Source: an uncultured Collinsella sp.
Lineage (GTDB): Bacteria; Actinomycetota; Coriobacteriia; Coriobacteriales; Coriobacteriaceae
Assembly: GCA_900547345.1 (NCBI GenBank)
Contig: URGG01000044.1
Span: 1 to 16,033, forward strand
Direction of reading: 5' to 3'
Length of the DNA stretch: 16,033 nt
Position numbers and translations under genes: made by a program. Below are positions 7,045 through 13,925 of the stretch, one piece after another. The notes below the pieces were generated by a model. That model saw only the letters and a program-made list of their open reading frames with translations. It was not told the DNA's origin and searched no databases. Position 1 is the first letter of the stretch, and the number at the start of each line of letters is the position of its first letter.

Positions 7045-7076
7045 CGCTCGGGGTGTGCAGCAAGACACCCCGAGCG
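7045..7076 (-). terminator. Intercistronic hairpin between arcB and the transporter gene (possible leaky terminator)
   Basis: A perfect 12-bp inverted repeat (CGCTCGGGGTGT at 7045-7056 and its complement at 7065-7076) with an 8-base loop begins 15 bases after the arcB stop. On the minus strand it is followed only by GGCTTTGTC, a poor T-tract. It probably allows partial read-through or stabilises the upstream arcB message. Confidence 0.55.
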
Positions 7077-7091
7077 AGATGCTAGATGCTC

Positions 7092-8087
7092 TTACTTGAG
7101 CGTGGCGTACATGACAGCCTTGATGGTGTGCATGCGGTTCTCGGCCTCGTCGAAGACCTTGGAAGCGGGGCTCTCGAAGACCTCGTCGGTGACCTCCTGC
7201 TCGGTGATGCCGAACTGCTCGCACTTCTCGGCGCCAATGGTGGTGTTGGTGTCGTGGAAGCTGGGCAGGCAGTGCAGGAAGATGGCGCCCGGGTTGGCCA
7301 TAGCCATGACCTCGGAGGTAACACGATACGGGGTGAGCTGAGCGATACGCTCGGCCCAGACCTCGTCGGGCTCGCCCATGGAGACCCACACGTCGGTGTA
7401 GATAACGTCGGCACCGGTGACGCCGTCCTTGACGTCGGTGGTCAGCTTGATGGTGCAACCGTTGGCCTCGGCGATGGGCTTGCAGGCCTCGATGACGTCG
7501 TCGGCGGGCATGCACTCCTCGGGGCCGCAGGCCACGAAGTTCATGCCGAGCTTGGAGCAGACGACCATGAGGGAGCGAGCGACGTTGTTCTTGCAGTCGC
7601 CCATGAAGACGAGGGTCTTGCCCTTGATGTCGTAGTTGAAGTTCTCCTGGACGGTCAGGATATCGGCGAGCATCTGGGTGGGATGCCACTCAGTGGTCAG
7701 GCCGTTCCACACGGGCACGCCGGACTTAGCAGCGAGCTCCTCGACGTCGTCCTGGGCAAAGCCACGGAACTCGATGCCGTCATACATGCGGCCGAGAACG
7801 CGGGCGGTGTCCTCGATGGACTCCTTCTTGCCCATCTGCGACGAACCGGGATCGAGATAGGTCACGCCCATGCCCAGGTCCATGCCGCCGACCTCGAAGG
7901 CGCAGCGGGTACGAGTGGAGGTCTTCTGGAAGAGCAGAACGATGTTCTTGCCCTCGAGATAGCGATGCGGAACGCCAGCGCGCTTCATATCCTTGAAGTT
8001 CTTGGAGAGCTTGAGCAGGTACTCGATCTCCTCGGTGGTGAGGTCGAGAAGCTTGAGGAAGCTACGGCCGGAGAGGTTAACACCCAT
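7092..8087 (-). CDS. arcB: Ornithine carbamoyltransferase, catabolic (arginine deiminase pathway)
   Basis: In the deiminase pathway this enzyme splits citrulline with phosphate to ornithine and carbamoyl phosphate. The same fold makes citrulline in biosynthesis. The 331-residue protein is normal length and complete. Carbamoyl-phosphate site STRTR is at 57-61, HPTQ at 135-138, the DVWVSMGE loop at 232-239, and ornithine-site HCLP at 272-275. The ATG at 8087 has AAAGGA 8 bases upstream. The gene lies 105 bases downstream of arcA on the same strand, which argues for the catabolic enzyme (arcB) rather than argF; sequence alone does not separate them. No carbamate kinase gene lies nearby to use the carbamoyl phosphate, so that function must be encoded elsewhere. 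Confidence 0.95.
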   Translation of the reverse strand: MGVNLSGRSFLKLLDLTTEEIEYLLKLSKNFKDMKRAGVPHRYLEGKNIVLLFQKTSTRTRCAFEVGGMDLGMGVTYLDPGSSQMGKKESIEDTARVLGRMYDGIEFRGFAQDDVEELAAKSGVPVWNGLTTEWHPTQMLADILTVQENFNYDIKGKTLVFMGDCKNNVARSLMVVCSKLGMNFVACGPEECMPADDVIEACKPIAEANGCTIKLTTDVKDGVTGADVIYTDVWVSMGEPDEVWAERIAQLTPYRVTSEVMAMANPGAIFLHCLPSFHDTNTTIGAEKCEQFGITEQEVTDEVFESPASKVFDEAENRMHTIKAVMYATLK

Positions 8088-8132
8088 GGTTCGATTCCTT
8101 TCGAAGAAATGAATTACGTAAGTATCAGTGTT

Positions 8133-8180
8133 GCCCGTTTAACGGGCGAAGCCGGTGCGGTTGTAGGGGGACCGCACCGG
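8133..8180 (-). other. Two adjacent hairpins between arcA and arcB
   Basis: Right after the arcA stop, a perfect 10-bp inverted repeat (CCGGTGCGGT at 8152-8161 with 8171-8180, 9-base loop) is followed by a second, GCCCG/CGGGC, at 8133-8147. Neither is followed by a T-run on the minus strand. They look like RNA-stabilising or processing structures between cistrons rather than full terminators. A strong arcB promoter was not seen in the remaining space. Confidence 0.5.
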
Positions 8181-8192
8181 AAACGGAAAGAC

Positions 8193-9434
8193 TTAGAGGT
8201 CCTCGCGCCAGAAGGGCATGCTCATGCAGCGCGGGCCGCCGCGGCCGCGGGAGAGCTCGGCGGAGGGCACGACGAGAAGGTCCAGGCCCTCCTTGTACAG
8301 CACGTCGTTGGTGACGGTGTTGCGGGCGTAGACGCAGATCTTGCCGGGCTCGACGCACAGGGTGTTGGAGCCGTCGTTCCACTGCTCGCGGGAGGCCGCG
8401 ATCGGGTCGCCGCCGCCGCAGGGGATCCGCTTGACCTGGTCGACGCCGGTGGCGTCCTCCAGGACGTGCTCGAGGGTGTCCTCGATCAGGCGGATGTTCA
8501 CGTCGCCCGGGTTCTTGCCGGCGGTCAGCTCGTAGACGCGCAGGGTGCCCATGATGGCGGGGTGGATCGTGAACTTATCGACGTCGATCTGGGTGAAGAC
8601 CGTGTCGAGGTGCATGAAGGCGCGCGAGACCGGGATGTCGAAGGCCAGGATGCGCTCGACCTTGGAGTCGGAGTTCCAGAAGATGTTCTGGGCCATGACG
8701 TCGATCGCGGCGGCCTGGGTGCGCTGGGAGATGCCGACGGCGAGGGTCTTCTCGTTGATGTTCAGCACGTCGCCGCCCTCGGTGTGGAACTGGCAGTCGC
8801 GGCGGAAGTACAGCGAGACGTCCTTGTAGTCGGGGTGGTACTTGAAGACGTACTTGCCGTACAGGGTCTCGCGGTTGCGGGTGACCGAGTACATGCGGTT
8901 GAGGTTGACGCCCTCGCCGACGACCGCGAACGGGTCGCGGGTGAAGTAGAGGTTGGGCATCGGGTCGATGATCAGGTCGGACTCGGACTCGGAGTTGACC
9001 AGGGAGTCGAGGGTCGTGGAGGCCGTGAGGGGCATGTCGATCTCGGACTTGGTCATGCCGGCCATGGTCTTCTTGACGAACTCGAGGTTGTCCTCGATGG
9101 AGTCCAGCTTCTCGCGGACGATCTGCGGCATGTGCTGGCCGCGGATGCCGGCCTCGGCGATGTACTGGTCGGTGAACTCGGCGCGGGCGCCGGGGACCTG
9201 GTCGAACACCTCGGCGACGAGGTTCTCGAGATAGAGGACCTCCACGCCCTGGTCCCTCAGGATCTGGGCGAAGGTGTCGTGCTCCTGCTGCGCGACCTCC
9301 AGGAACGGGACGTCGTCGAACAGGAGTCGCTCGAGCTCGTCGGGCGGCAGGTTGAGGAGCTCGTCGCCGGGACGGTGCAGGCAGACCTTCCTGAGCTTGC
9401 CGATCTCGGAAGGCACGTGCAGACCTTTCGTCAT
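8193..9434 (-). CDS. arcA: Arginine deiminase
   Basis: Hydrolyses arginine to citrulline and ammonia, the first step of the arginine deiminase pathway, which gives ATP and acid resistance to anaerobes. The 413-residue length is normal. The catalytic set is complete: Asp167 in NLYFTRDPF, Glu219 and nearby Asp222 in HTEGGD, His275 and Asp277 in MHLDTVFT, and nucleophile Cys403 in GGPRCMSMPFWRE. The start MTKGLHVPSEIGKL matches the family. An AGGAGG lies only 2 bases before the ATG and GAAAGG about 9 bases before it, so either could serve as ribosome site. Codon use is strikingly restricted (mostly CTC/CTG, GTC/GTG, GAC, GAG, AAG), more so than in ppk or the DUF1846 gene. This suggests very high expression. 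It is the first gene of the operon with arcB and the YfcC-type transporter. Confidence 0.98.
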   Translation of the reverse strand: MTKGLHVPSEIGKLRKVCLHRPGDELLNLPPDELERLLFDDVPFLEVAQQEHDTFAQILRDQGVEVLYLENLVAEVFDQVPGARAEFTDQYIAEAGIRGQHMPQIVREKLDSIEDNLEFVKKTMAGMTKSEIDMPLTASTTLDSLVNSESESDLIIDPMPNLYFTRDPFAVVGEGVNLNRMYSVTRNRETLYGKYVFKYHPDYKDVSLYFRRDCQFHTEGGDVLNINEKTLAVGISQRTQAAAIDVMAQNIFWNSDSKVERILAFDIPVSRAFMHLDTVFTQIDVDKFTIHPAIMGTLRVYELTAGKNPGDVNIRLIEDTLEHVLEDATGVDQVKRIPCGGGDPIAASREQWNDGSNTLCVEPGKICVYARNTVTNDVLYKEGLDLLVVPSAELSRGRGGPRCMSMPFWREDL

Positions 9435-9450
9435 GGCCTCCTACCTTTCT

Positions 9451-9469
9451 TTCGGGCCTTTCGGCCGAA
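9451..9469 (-). promoter_or_regulatory. Hairpin in the arcA leader next to the ribosome site
   Basis: On the minus strand TTCGGCC, a GAAA loop and GGCCCGAA form a 7-bp stem with one bulged C, ending 16 bases before the arcA ATG. The GGCC is self-complementary, so it could alternatively pair with the GGCC of AGGAGGCC directly before the ATG. This could affect translation or mRNA life. It is seen only as base pairing. Confidence 0.35.
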
Positions 9470-9515
9470 TCTCTCAGCGCCCTTCCATAGCGGACGCTGC
9501 TTGCTGACAGCTCTA

Positions 9516-9546
9516 GTTATATCCAAATTCCACCCGCAATTCCACC
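9516..9546 (-). promoter_or_regulatory. Candidate arcA promoter with upstream direct repeats
   Basis: A minus-strand TATAAC (9521-9516, 5 of 6 to the -10 consensus) lies about 80 bases before the arcA ATG. It has no good -35 hexamer. Instead two exact 9-base direct repeats, GGTGGAATT (minus strand, 9546-9538 and 9534-9526), occur with a 12-base period over the -35 and spacer region, as expected for an activator-dependent promoter. The binding protein is unknown, and no clear ArgR, FNR or CRP box was recognised. Confidence 0.4.
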
Positions 9547-9568
9547 TCGCCCCCGAACGGTCAACAAA

Positions 9569-9591
9569 GTGCGATGAACGGTATATCGCAC
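9569..9591. promoter_or_regulatory. Inverted repeat upstream of arcA, candidate operator
   Basis: GTGCGAT (9569-9575) and ATCGCAC (9585-9591) form a perfect 7-bp dyad with a 9-base centre, 22 bases upstream of the direct repeats of the arcA promoter region. The form suits a dimeric regulator; the family cannot be named from the site. Confidence 0.4.
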
Positions 9592-9926
9592 GAGATTCCC
9601 CCATAATGTACTTCGGCGTTCTAAAGTAACTTTTCTAAGGTAAACGCTCTTTTTTCCAAAAAACTATTTGCAATTGCATCTCTAAACTTTTGATTCAGAA
9701 TTGCATAGCTAAATCGGTTTTATGTATATAAATGATGTTTGTTTACGTTTCCGCCTGCATTCAATGATATTCAGCTATCCATCATTCTTATTCACACTTA
9801 CGTACCAGTTGAGTGAGGATATAGACCGCTTGCAGACGAGCAGGACGTCAGTCCTATGACTTGTCAGCGTAAGAAGTAGGTAAAGATACCGTTCGCACAA
9901 TACGTCCGTGCCACAAGTCGACTAAA

Positions 9927-9954
9927 TTGAGACAATAGTGAATAGGGTTAGGCT
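9927..9954 (+). promoter_or_regulatory. Candidate ppk promoter
   Basis: TTGAGA (9927-9932) is followed after 16 bases by TAGGCT (9949-9954), a TAnnnT -10 of the sort common in actinobacteria. Transcription would start near 9961, giving a leader of 25-30 bases. No PhoB-type box was recognised. Confidence 0.4.
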
Positions 9955-9989
9955 ACCGTCCCTTGTGGGGACTGAACGGACAGATGCAT

Positions 9990-12392
9990 ATGCCGAGCAA
10001 AATCGAAAAGAAGCAAGCCGCCGCAAAGCTGCGCAAACCGCCGCGCGACTTCTCGTACACGCAAAACCGAGAGCTCAGCTGGCTACGCTTTGACAACCGC
10101 GTGCTCGACGAAGCCTTCGACGAAACCGTTCCGTTATTCGAGCGACTAAAGTTCGTCTCGATCTTCGAGTCCAACCTCGACGAGTTCCTTATGGTGCGCG
10201 TGGGCGGCCTGTCCGATCTGGCGGAGCTCAAAAAACAACCTGTCGACAACAAGAGCAATATGACCGCCTCCGAACAGGTCGATGCTGTCATGGCCGAAAT
10301 GCCCGGGCTCCTTACCCGTTGGGAGTCCATCTTTAAGAGCATCGAGGGCAAGCTCGACACCTTGGGCGTTCACCGCGCCCGCATCGATTCGCTTACGCCC
10401 GAGGAGCGCACCTTTGTAACCCGCTACTTCCAGGCCTACGTGTCACCGGTCATCTCGCCGCTGGTCATCGATCCTCGCCACCCCTTCCCCAACCTGCGCA
10501 ATGGCGCGCTCTATCTGGCCTGTGGTCTGGACGGTGCCACCGACGAGGAGAGCCTGCTGGGCCTTATCGAGATTCCCGCCTCGATGAACCGCGTGGTCGA
10601 GATCCCCTCGCCCACCGGCACCTACTCCTACATCTTGCTCGAGGACGTCATCCTCGCCTGCCTGGACAGCTGCTTTGGCTCCTATAAGCCGCTGGATCGT
10701 GCGCTGATCCGCGTCACCCGCAACGCTGACATCGATCCGGACGGCGAGGGCGTCGAGGAGGAAGAGGACTACCGCCAGCACATGAAGCGCATTCTCAAGA
10801 AGCGCCTGCGCCTGCAGCCGGTAGTGCTCGCGGTCTCGGGATCGCTCGAGAAGGCGACGCTCAAGACTATCCGCAAGGCGCTCGAGCTTTCGCGTCGCTC
10901 GGTCTTTACCTGCGATATCCCGCTCAACCTGGGCTACGTCTTTGGCATTGAGGGCAAGATTCCCGAGCACCTGCGCAACGAGCTGCTCTTTACGCCGTTT
11001 AAGCCGCAGCCCAATCCCACCATCGACATGACCCGCTCCATCCGCGAGCAGGTGCTGCAGCACGACAAGCTGCTCTTCTACCCTTACGAGGCCATGAACC
11101 CGTTCTTGGACCTGGTGCACGAAGCAGCCTACGACCCCGAGTGCATCTCGTTGCGCATCACGCTCTACCGCGTGGCCAAGCAGAGCCGCCTATGCGAGTC
11201 GCTGATCGATGCTGCCGAGAACGGCAAAGAGGTCACGGTGCTCATGGAGCTCCGCGCGCGCTTTGACGAGCAGAACAACATCGAGTGGGCCGAGCGCCTG
11301 GAAGAGGCCGGCTGCACCGTCATCTACGGCTCCGAGGGCTTTAAATGCCACTCCAAGATCTGCCAGCTCACCTATCGCGAGGGCATGGCGCTCACCCGCC
11401 TCACGCTTTTGGGCACCGGCAACTTTAACGAGAAGACGGCCAAGCTCTACAGCGACTTTATGCTCATGACCGCCCATCCCGGCATCGGCGAGGACGCCAA
11501 CCTGTTCTTCCGCAATCTGTCGCTGGGCAACCTGCGCGGCGACTACCGCTTCCTGGGTGTGGCGCCCGTCGGACTGAAACCGCTCATCATGCGCGGGCTT
11601 GACCGCGAGATCCAGCGCGCCCTTGCCGGCGAGCCCGCCCGCGTGTTCTTTAAGCTCAACTCGCTGACCGACCGCGAGGTTATCGATAAGATCGCCGAGG
11701 CATCGTGTGCCGGCGTGCGCGTGGACATGATCATCCGCGGCATCTCGTGCCTCAAGCCCGGTGTTCCGGGCAAGACCGAGAACGTGCATGTCCGCTCCAT
11801 CGTCGGACGCTTTTTGGAGCACGCGCGCGTCTATGCTTTTGGCGTGGACTCGGACATGATCTATCTGAGCTCGGCAGACATGATGACACGCAACACCGAG
11901 CACCGCGTGGAGATCGCCTTCCCCGTGCTCGACCCCACCTGCCGCGCCCTGGTACACGAGTACATGGGTATGCAGCTGCGGGACAACGTGAAGGCCCGCA
12001 GCCTCACGAGCGACGGCACCTGGGTTCCCGTGGAACGTGCAGAGGGCGAGAAACCCTTCAACTCGCAGGAAGCCCTGCTGGAGCGCGCCTATCGCAACGC
12101 CGAGGCCGCGCCCGAGCCCGTCATTGAGGCGAAACCTGCCCCCGAGCCCGAGCCGCAGCCGGTAGCACCCAAGGTCCAAGAGGTCCAGGCGACCGTCATT
12201 GAGCCCGAGCCTGCACCTGCACCTCGGCCCGAGCCGCAGGTCACCAAGCCCGCACCCGAGACGAGTGCCCGTCGCGATAAGCCCGCTGGCAAGACCAAGG
12301 CCATCGAGCGCCATCGCCCCGGCCGCGTGCGCATGGGCCTGGGTCTGATCGGCCTGGGTCTTAAGACGCTCATTACCGGCAAGACGAAATAG
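9990..12392 (+). CDS. ppk1: Polyphosphate kinase 1 with a Pro/Glu-rich C-terminal extension
   Basis: Reversibly transfers the terminal phosphate of ATP to polyphosphate chains. From the ATG at 9990 it is 800 residues, about 90-110 longer than typical PPK1. The N domain has RELSWLRFDNRVLDEA (27-42) and NLDEFLMVRVGGL (62-74). The phospholipase-D-like catalytic domains hold autophosphorylated His454 in GSEGFKCHSK and second catalytic His611 in FLEHARVY, with NTEHRVEIAFPVLDP after it. From about 701 to 760 the tail is low-complexity with repeated Pro-Glu-Pro and Ala-Pro. From about 761 to 800 it is basic with a Gly/Leu-rich end (MGLGLIGLGLKTLITG). The start could also be ATG 9984 or TTG 9963; GGA 9 bases before 9990 favours 9990 weakly. 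It is followed at once by a terminator, so it is probably monocistronic. Confidence 0.95.
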   Translation: MPSKIEKKQAAAKLRKPPRDFSYTQNRELSWLRFDNRVLDEAFDETVPLFERLKFVSIFESNLDEFLMVRVGGLSDLAELKKQPVDNKSNMTASEQVDAVMAEMPGLLTRWESIFKSIEGKLDTLGVHRARIDSLTPEERTFVTRYFQAYVSPVISPLVIDPRHPFPNLRNGALYLACGLDGATDEESLLGLIEIPASMNRVVEIPSPTGTYSYILLEDVILACLDSCFGSYKPLDRALIRVTRNADIDPDGEGVEEEEDYRQHMKRILKKRLRLQPVVLAVSGSLEKATLKTIRKALELSRRSVFTCDIPLNLGYVFGIEGKIPEHLRNELLFTPFKPQPNPTIDMTRSIREQVLQHDKLLFYPYEAMNPFLDLVHEAAYDPECISLRITLYRVAKQSRLCESLIDAAENGKEVTVLMELRARFDEQNNIEWAERLEEAGCTVIYGSEGFKCHSKICQLTYREGMALTRLTLLGTGNFNEKTAKLYSDFMLMTAHPGIGEDANLFFRNLSLGNLRGDYRFLGVAPVGLKPLIMRGLDREIQRALAGEPARVFFKLNSLTDREVIDKIAEASCAGVRVDMIIRGISCLKPGVPGKTENVHVRSIVGRFLEHARVYAFGVDSDMIYLSSADMMTRNTEHRVEIAFPVLDPTCRALVHEYMGMQLRDNVKARSLTSDGTWVPVERAEGEKPFNSQEALLERAYRNAEAAPEPVIEAKPAPEPEPQPVAPKVQEVQATVIEPEPAPAPRPEPQVTKPAPETSARRDKPAGKTKAIERHRPGRVRMGLGLIGLGLKTLITGKTK

Positions 12393-12394
12393 TC

Positions 12395-12419
12395 GTTTGT
12401 AGAAGCAGTTTGTAGAAGC
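12395..12419 (+). repeat. Tandem 12-base repeat between the ppk stop and its terminator
   Basis: GTTTGTAGAAGC occurs twice (12395-12406 and 12408-12419) with a 13-base period. The second copy runs into the left arm of the terminator. It is probably a local slippage duplication. Confidence 0.6.
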
Positions 12420-12459
12420 GCCCCGCATTTGAGGAAAGCCTCGGATGCGGGGCGCTTTT
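12417..12459 (+). terminator. Intrinsic terminator of ppk
   Basis: A 12-bp stem (AGCGCCCCGCAT at 12417-12428 with 12445-12456) is extended by GAGG/CCTC across a 2-by-2 mismatch, with an AAAG loop. It is followed by TTTT then CC. It lies 25 bases after the ppk stop. Confidence 0.92.
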
Positions 12460-12505
12460 CCCTGCTACCATGGTGCGAACAACAACGCGAATGACAGGCA
12501 GGAAT

Positions 12506-13819
12506 ATGAAGCTCACTATAGAATCGATGACCTACGGCGCCGACGGGCTGGCGCACGCCGACAACGGCAAGGCCGTCTTTGTGCAGGGCGCCGTGGCAGG
12601 CGACACCGTCGAGGCCGAGGTCGTACAGGACGGCAAGTCGTTCATGCGCGCCCGCACCACCGAGATTCTGGAGCCAAGCCCCGATCGCATTCAGCCTCCC
12701 TGCCCCTTCGTGGGCATCTGCGGCGGCTGCTCGTGGGGCAATCTCTCACGCACGGCACAGCTCGCCGCCAAGGAGCAAAACCTGCGCTCCACGCTCGAGC
12801 GCATCGGCAAGTTCGCTCCTGAGCAGGTCGATGAGTTGGTACAGCCCATCTGCCACACCAAGGACGACTGGGGCTACCGCAATAAAATCGAGCTCGAACC
12901 GACCGTCGTCAACGGTCGCGTGCGCCTTGGCATGCACGGTGTCGACCCCAGCAAAATCGTGACCGTCGATACGTGCCCGCTGTTCGATAAGCGCTTCCCG
13001 AAGGCGCTCAAATCGGTCGTCGGCGCACTCAACTATCTAAGCGGCAGCCATGACTTGGGGCTCGAACGCGTGGGCATTCGCGCATCGCGCCGCACCAAGG
13101 CACTCGAGGTCGCACTCTGGACGCCCACAGGCTCTTTTCCGCGCTCGCAGGTCTCCCGCGTGCTGGCGGACGCCGCTCATCCCACGAGCATCGTGCGCGT
13201 GATGAGCAAGGGCGAAAAGAAGGCCCGTCGTGTCTCCAAGGTCGAAATGCTCGCCGGAGAGGGCTCATGGACCGAGAATATCGCCGAGGGTCAGATGCGC
13301 TTGTCTGCCCCGTCTTTTTTCCAGGTCAACACCAAGGGTGCCGAGATTTTGATCGATCTTGTCATGGAAGCGCTCGACCCGCAGGAAGACGAGCTTGCCG
13401 TGGACCTGTACTGCGGTGCCGGCACCTTTACCCTGCCGCTCGCCCGCCGCTGCGACTTTGTCGCCGCCGTCGAGGCCTACGGCCCCGCCGTGCGCGACCT
13501 GCGCCGTAACCTGGAGATCAACAAGCTCGATAACGTCGACGTCATTGGCGGAGACGCGGTGCGCGAGTTCCCCGACCAGGATGCCGACGTCTTGGTGGTC
13601 GACCCGCCGCGTGCAGGCCTCGCCCCCGAGGCGATCGACCTTATCGCCAGCACGAGTGCTCGCGATGTCGCCTACGTGAGCTGCGACCCGGCCACCCTGG
13701 CGCGCGATCTCAAACGCTTTGTCGAAGAAGGCACCTTCTTCCCCGTAAAGATCACGCCAGTCGACCTGTTCCCACAAACCTTCCACTGCGAGACCGTCGT
13801 CCACCTTAAGCGCAACTAG
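12506..13819 (+). CDS. rlmD: RlmD/RumA-type uracil-C5 RNA methyltransferase with TRAM domain and 4Fe-4S cluster
   Basis: Methylates C5 of a uridine in RNA with S-adenosylmethionine, most likely in 23S rRNA. From the ATG at 12506 (AGGCAGGA just upstream) it is 437 residues. An N-terminal TRAM-like region (about 1-55) is followed by iron-sulphur cysteines Cys66, Cys72, Cys75 (PPCPFVGICGGCSW) and Cys157. The SAM-binding motif VDLYCGAGTFTLPLA starts at 299, DPPRAG is at 366-371, nucleophile Cys393 is in VSCDPATLARD, and the base Glu429 is in FHCETVVHL. All features of the RumA/TrmA group are intact. Whether it targets the RlmD site, both RlmC and RlmD sites (RlmCD), or tRNA cannot be told from sequence. 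A weak TACCAT -10 (12466-12471) lies just after the ppk terminator. No terminator separates its end from the DJ-1 gene. Confidence 0.92.
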   Translation: MKLTIESMTYGADGLAHADNGKAVFVQGAVAGDTVEAEVVQDGKSFMRARTTEILEPSPDRIQPPCPFVGICGGCSWGNLSRTAQLAAKEQNLRSTLERIGKFAPEQVDELVQPICHTKDDWGYRNKIELEPTVVNGRVRLGMHGVDPSKIVTVDTCPLFDKRFPKALKSVVGALNYLSGSHDLGLERVGIRASRRTKALEVALWTPTGSFPRSQVSRVLADAAHPTSIVRVMSKGEKKARRVSKVEMLAGEGSWTENIAEGQMRLSAPSFFQVNTKGAEILIDLVMEALDPQEDELAVDLYCGAGTFTLPLARRCDFVAAVEAYGPAVRDLRRNLEINKLDNVDVIGGDAVREFPDQDADVLVVDPPRAGLAPEAIDLIASTSARDVAYVSCDPATLARDLKRFVEEGTFFPVKITPVDLFPQTFHCETVVHLKRN

Positions 13820-13860
13820 CCACTTAATCATTGCTCAGAAAAATCATTGGGAAATCGAGC

Positions 13861-13889
13861 GTGGCAAGCGGAGGTCTTCGGGGTATAAG
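13861..13889 (+). promoter_or_regulatory. Candidate promoter of the DJ-1-maf pair
   Basis: GTGGCA (13861-13866) and TATAAG (13884-13889) are separated by 17 bases, matching the sigma-70 consensus at 4 and 5 of 6 positions. Transcription would start near 13896, about 30 bases before the ATG at 13926. Confidence 0.5.
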
Positions 13890-13925
13890 ACGGCTAATTG
13901 TATGCCGCCTATGAAAGGAACCCTC

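Larger units (their letters stand above)
9435..9989. other. 555-base divergent intergenic region between arcA and ppk
   Basis: No credible gene is present. The arcA-proximal 160 bases hold its leader, promoter and operator candidates. Bases about 9600-9800 are clearly AT-rich compared with the window and contain two copies of AATTGCAT followed by a CTAAA (9672-9687 and 9699-9714, 27-base period). Bases 9830-9920 contain a short AGGAC/GTCCT hairpin (9842-9855) and a distant pair GACTTGT/ACAAGTC (9858-9864 and 9913-9919). The ppk promoter lies at the right end. A small RNA is possible but not demonstrable here. Confidence 0.6.

Noticed and set aside
7086..9629. An 847-codon open frame on the plus strand, antisense to arcB and arcA
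   Set aside because: It exists because the highly biased codons of arcA and arcB leave no stop in this antisense frame. The translation is Val/Leu/Asp/Gly-rich without recognisable domains, while the minus strand carries complete enzymes.
11190..12428. A 412-codon minus-strand frame opposite ppk
   Set aside because: Composition-driven shadow of ppk codons with a low-complexity product and no ribosome site.
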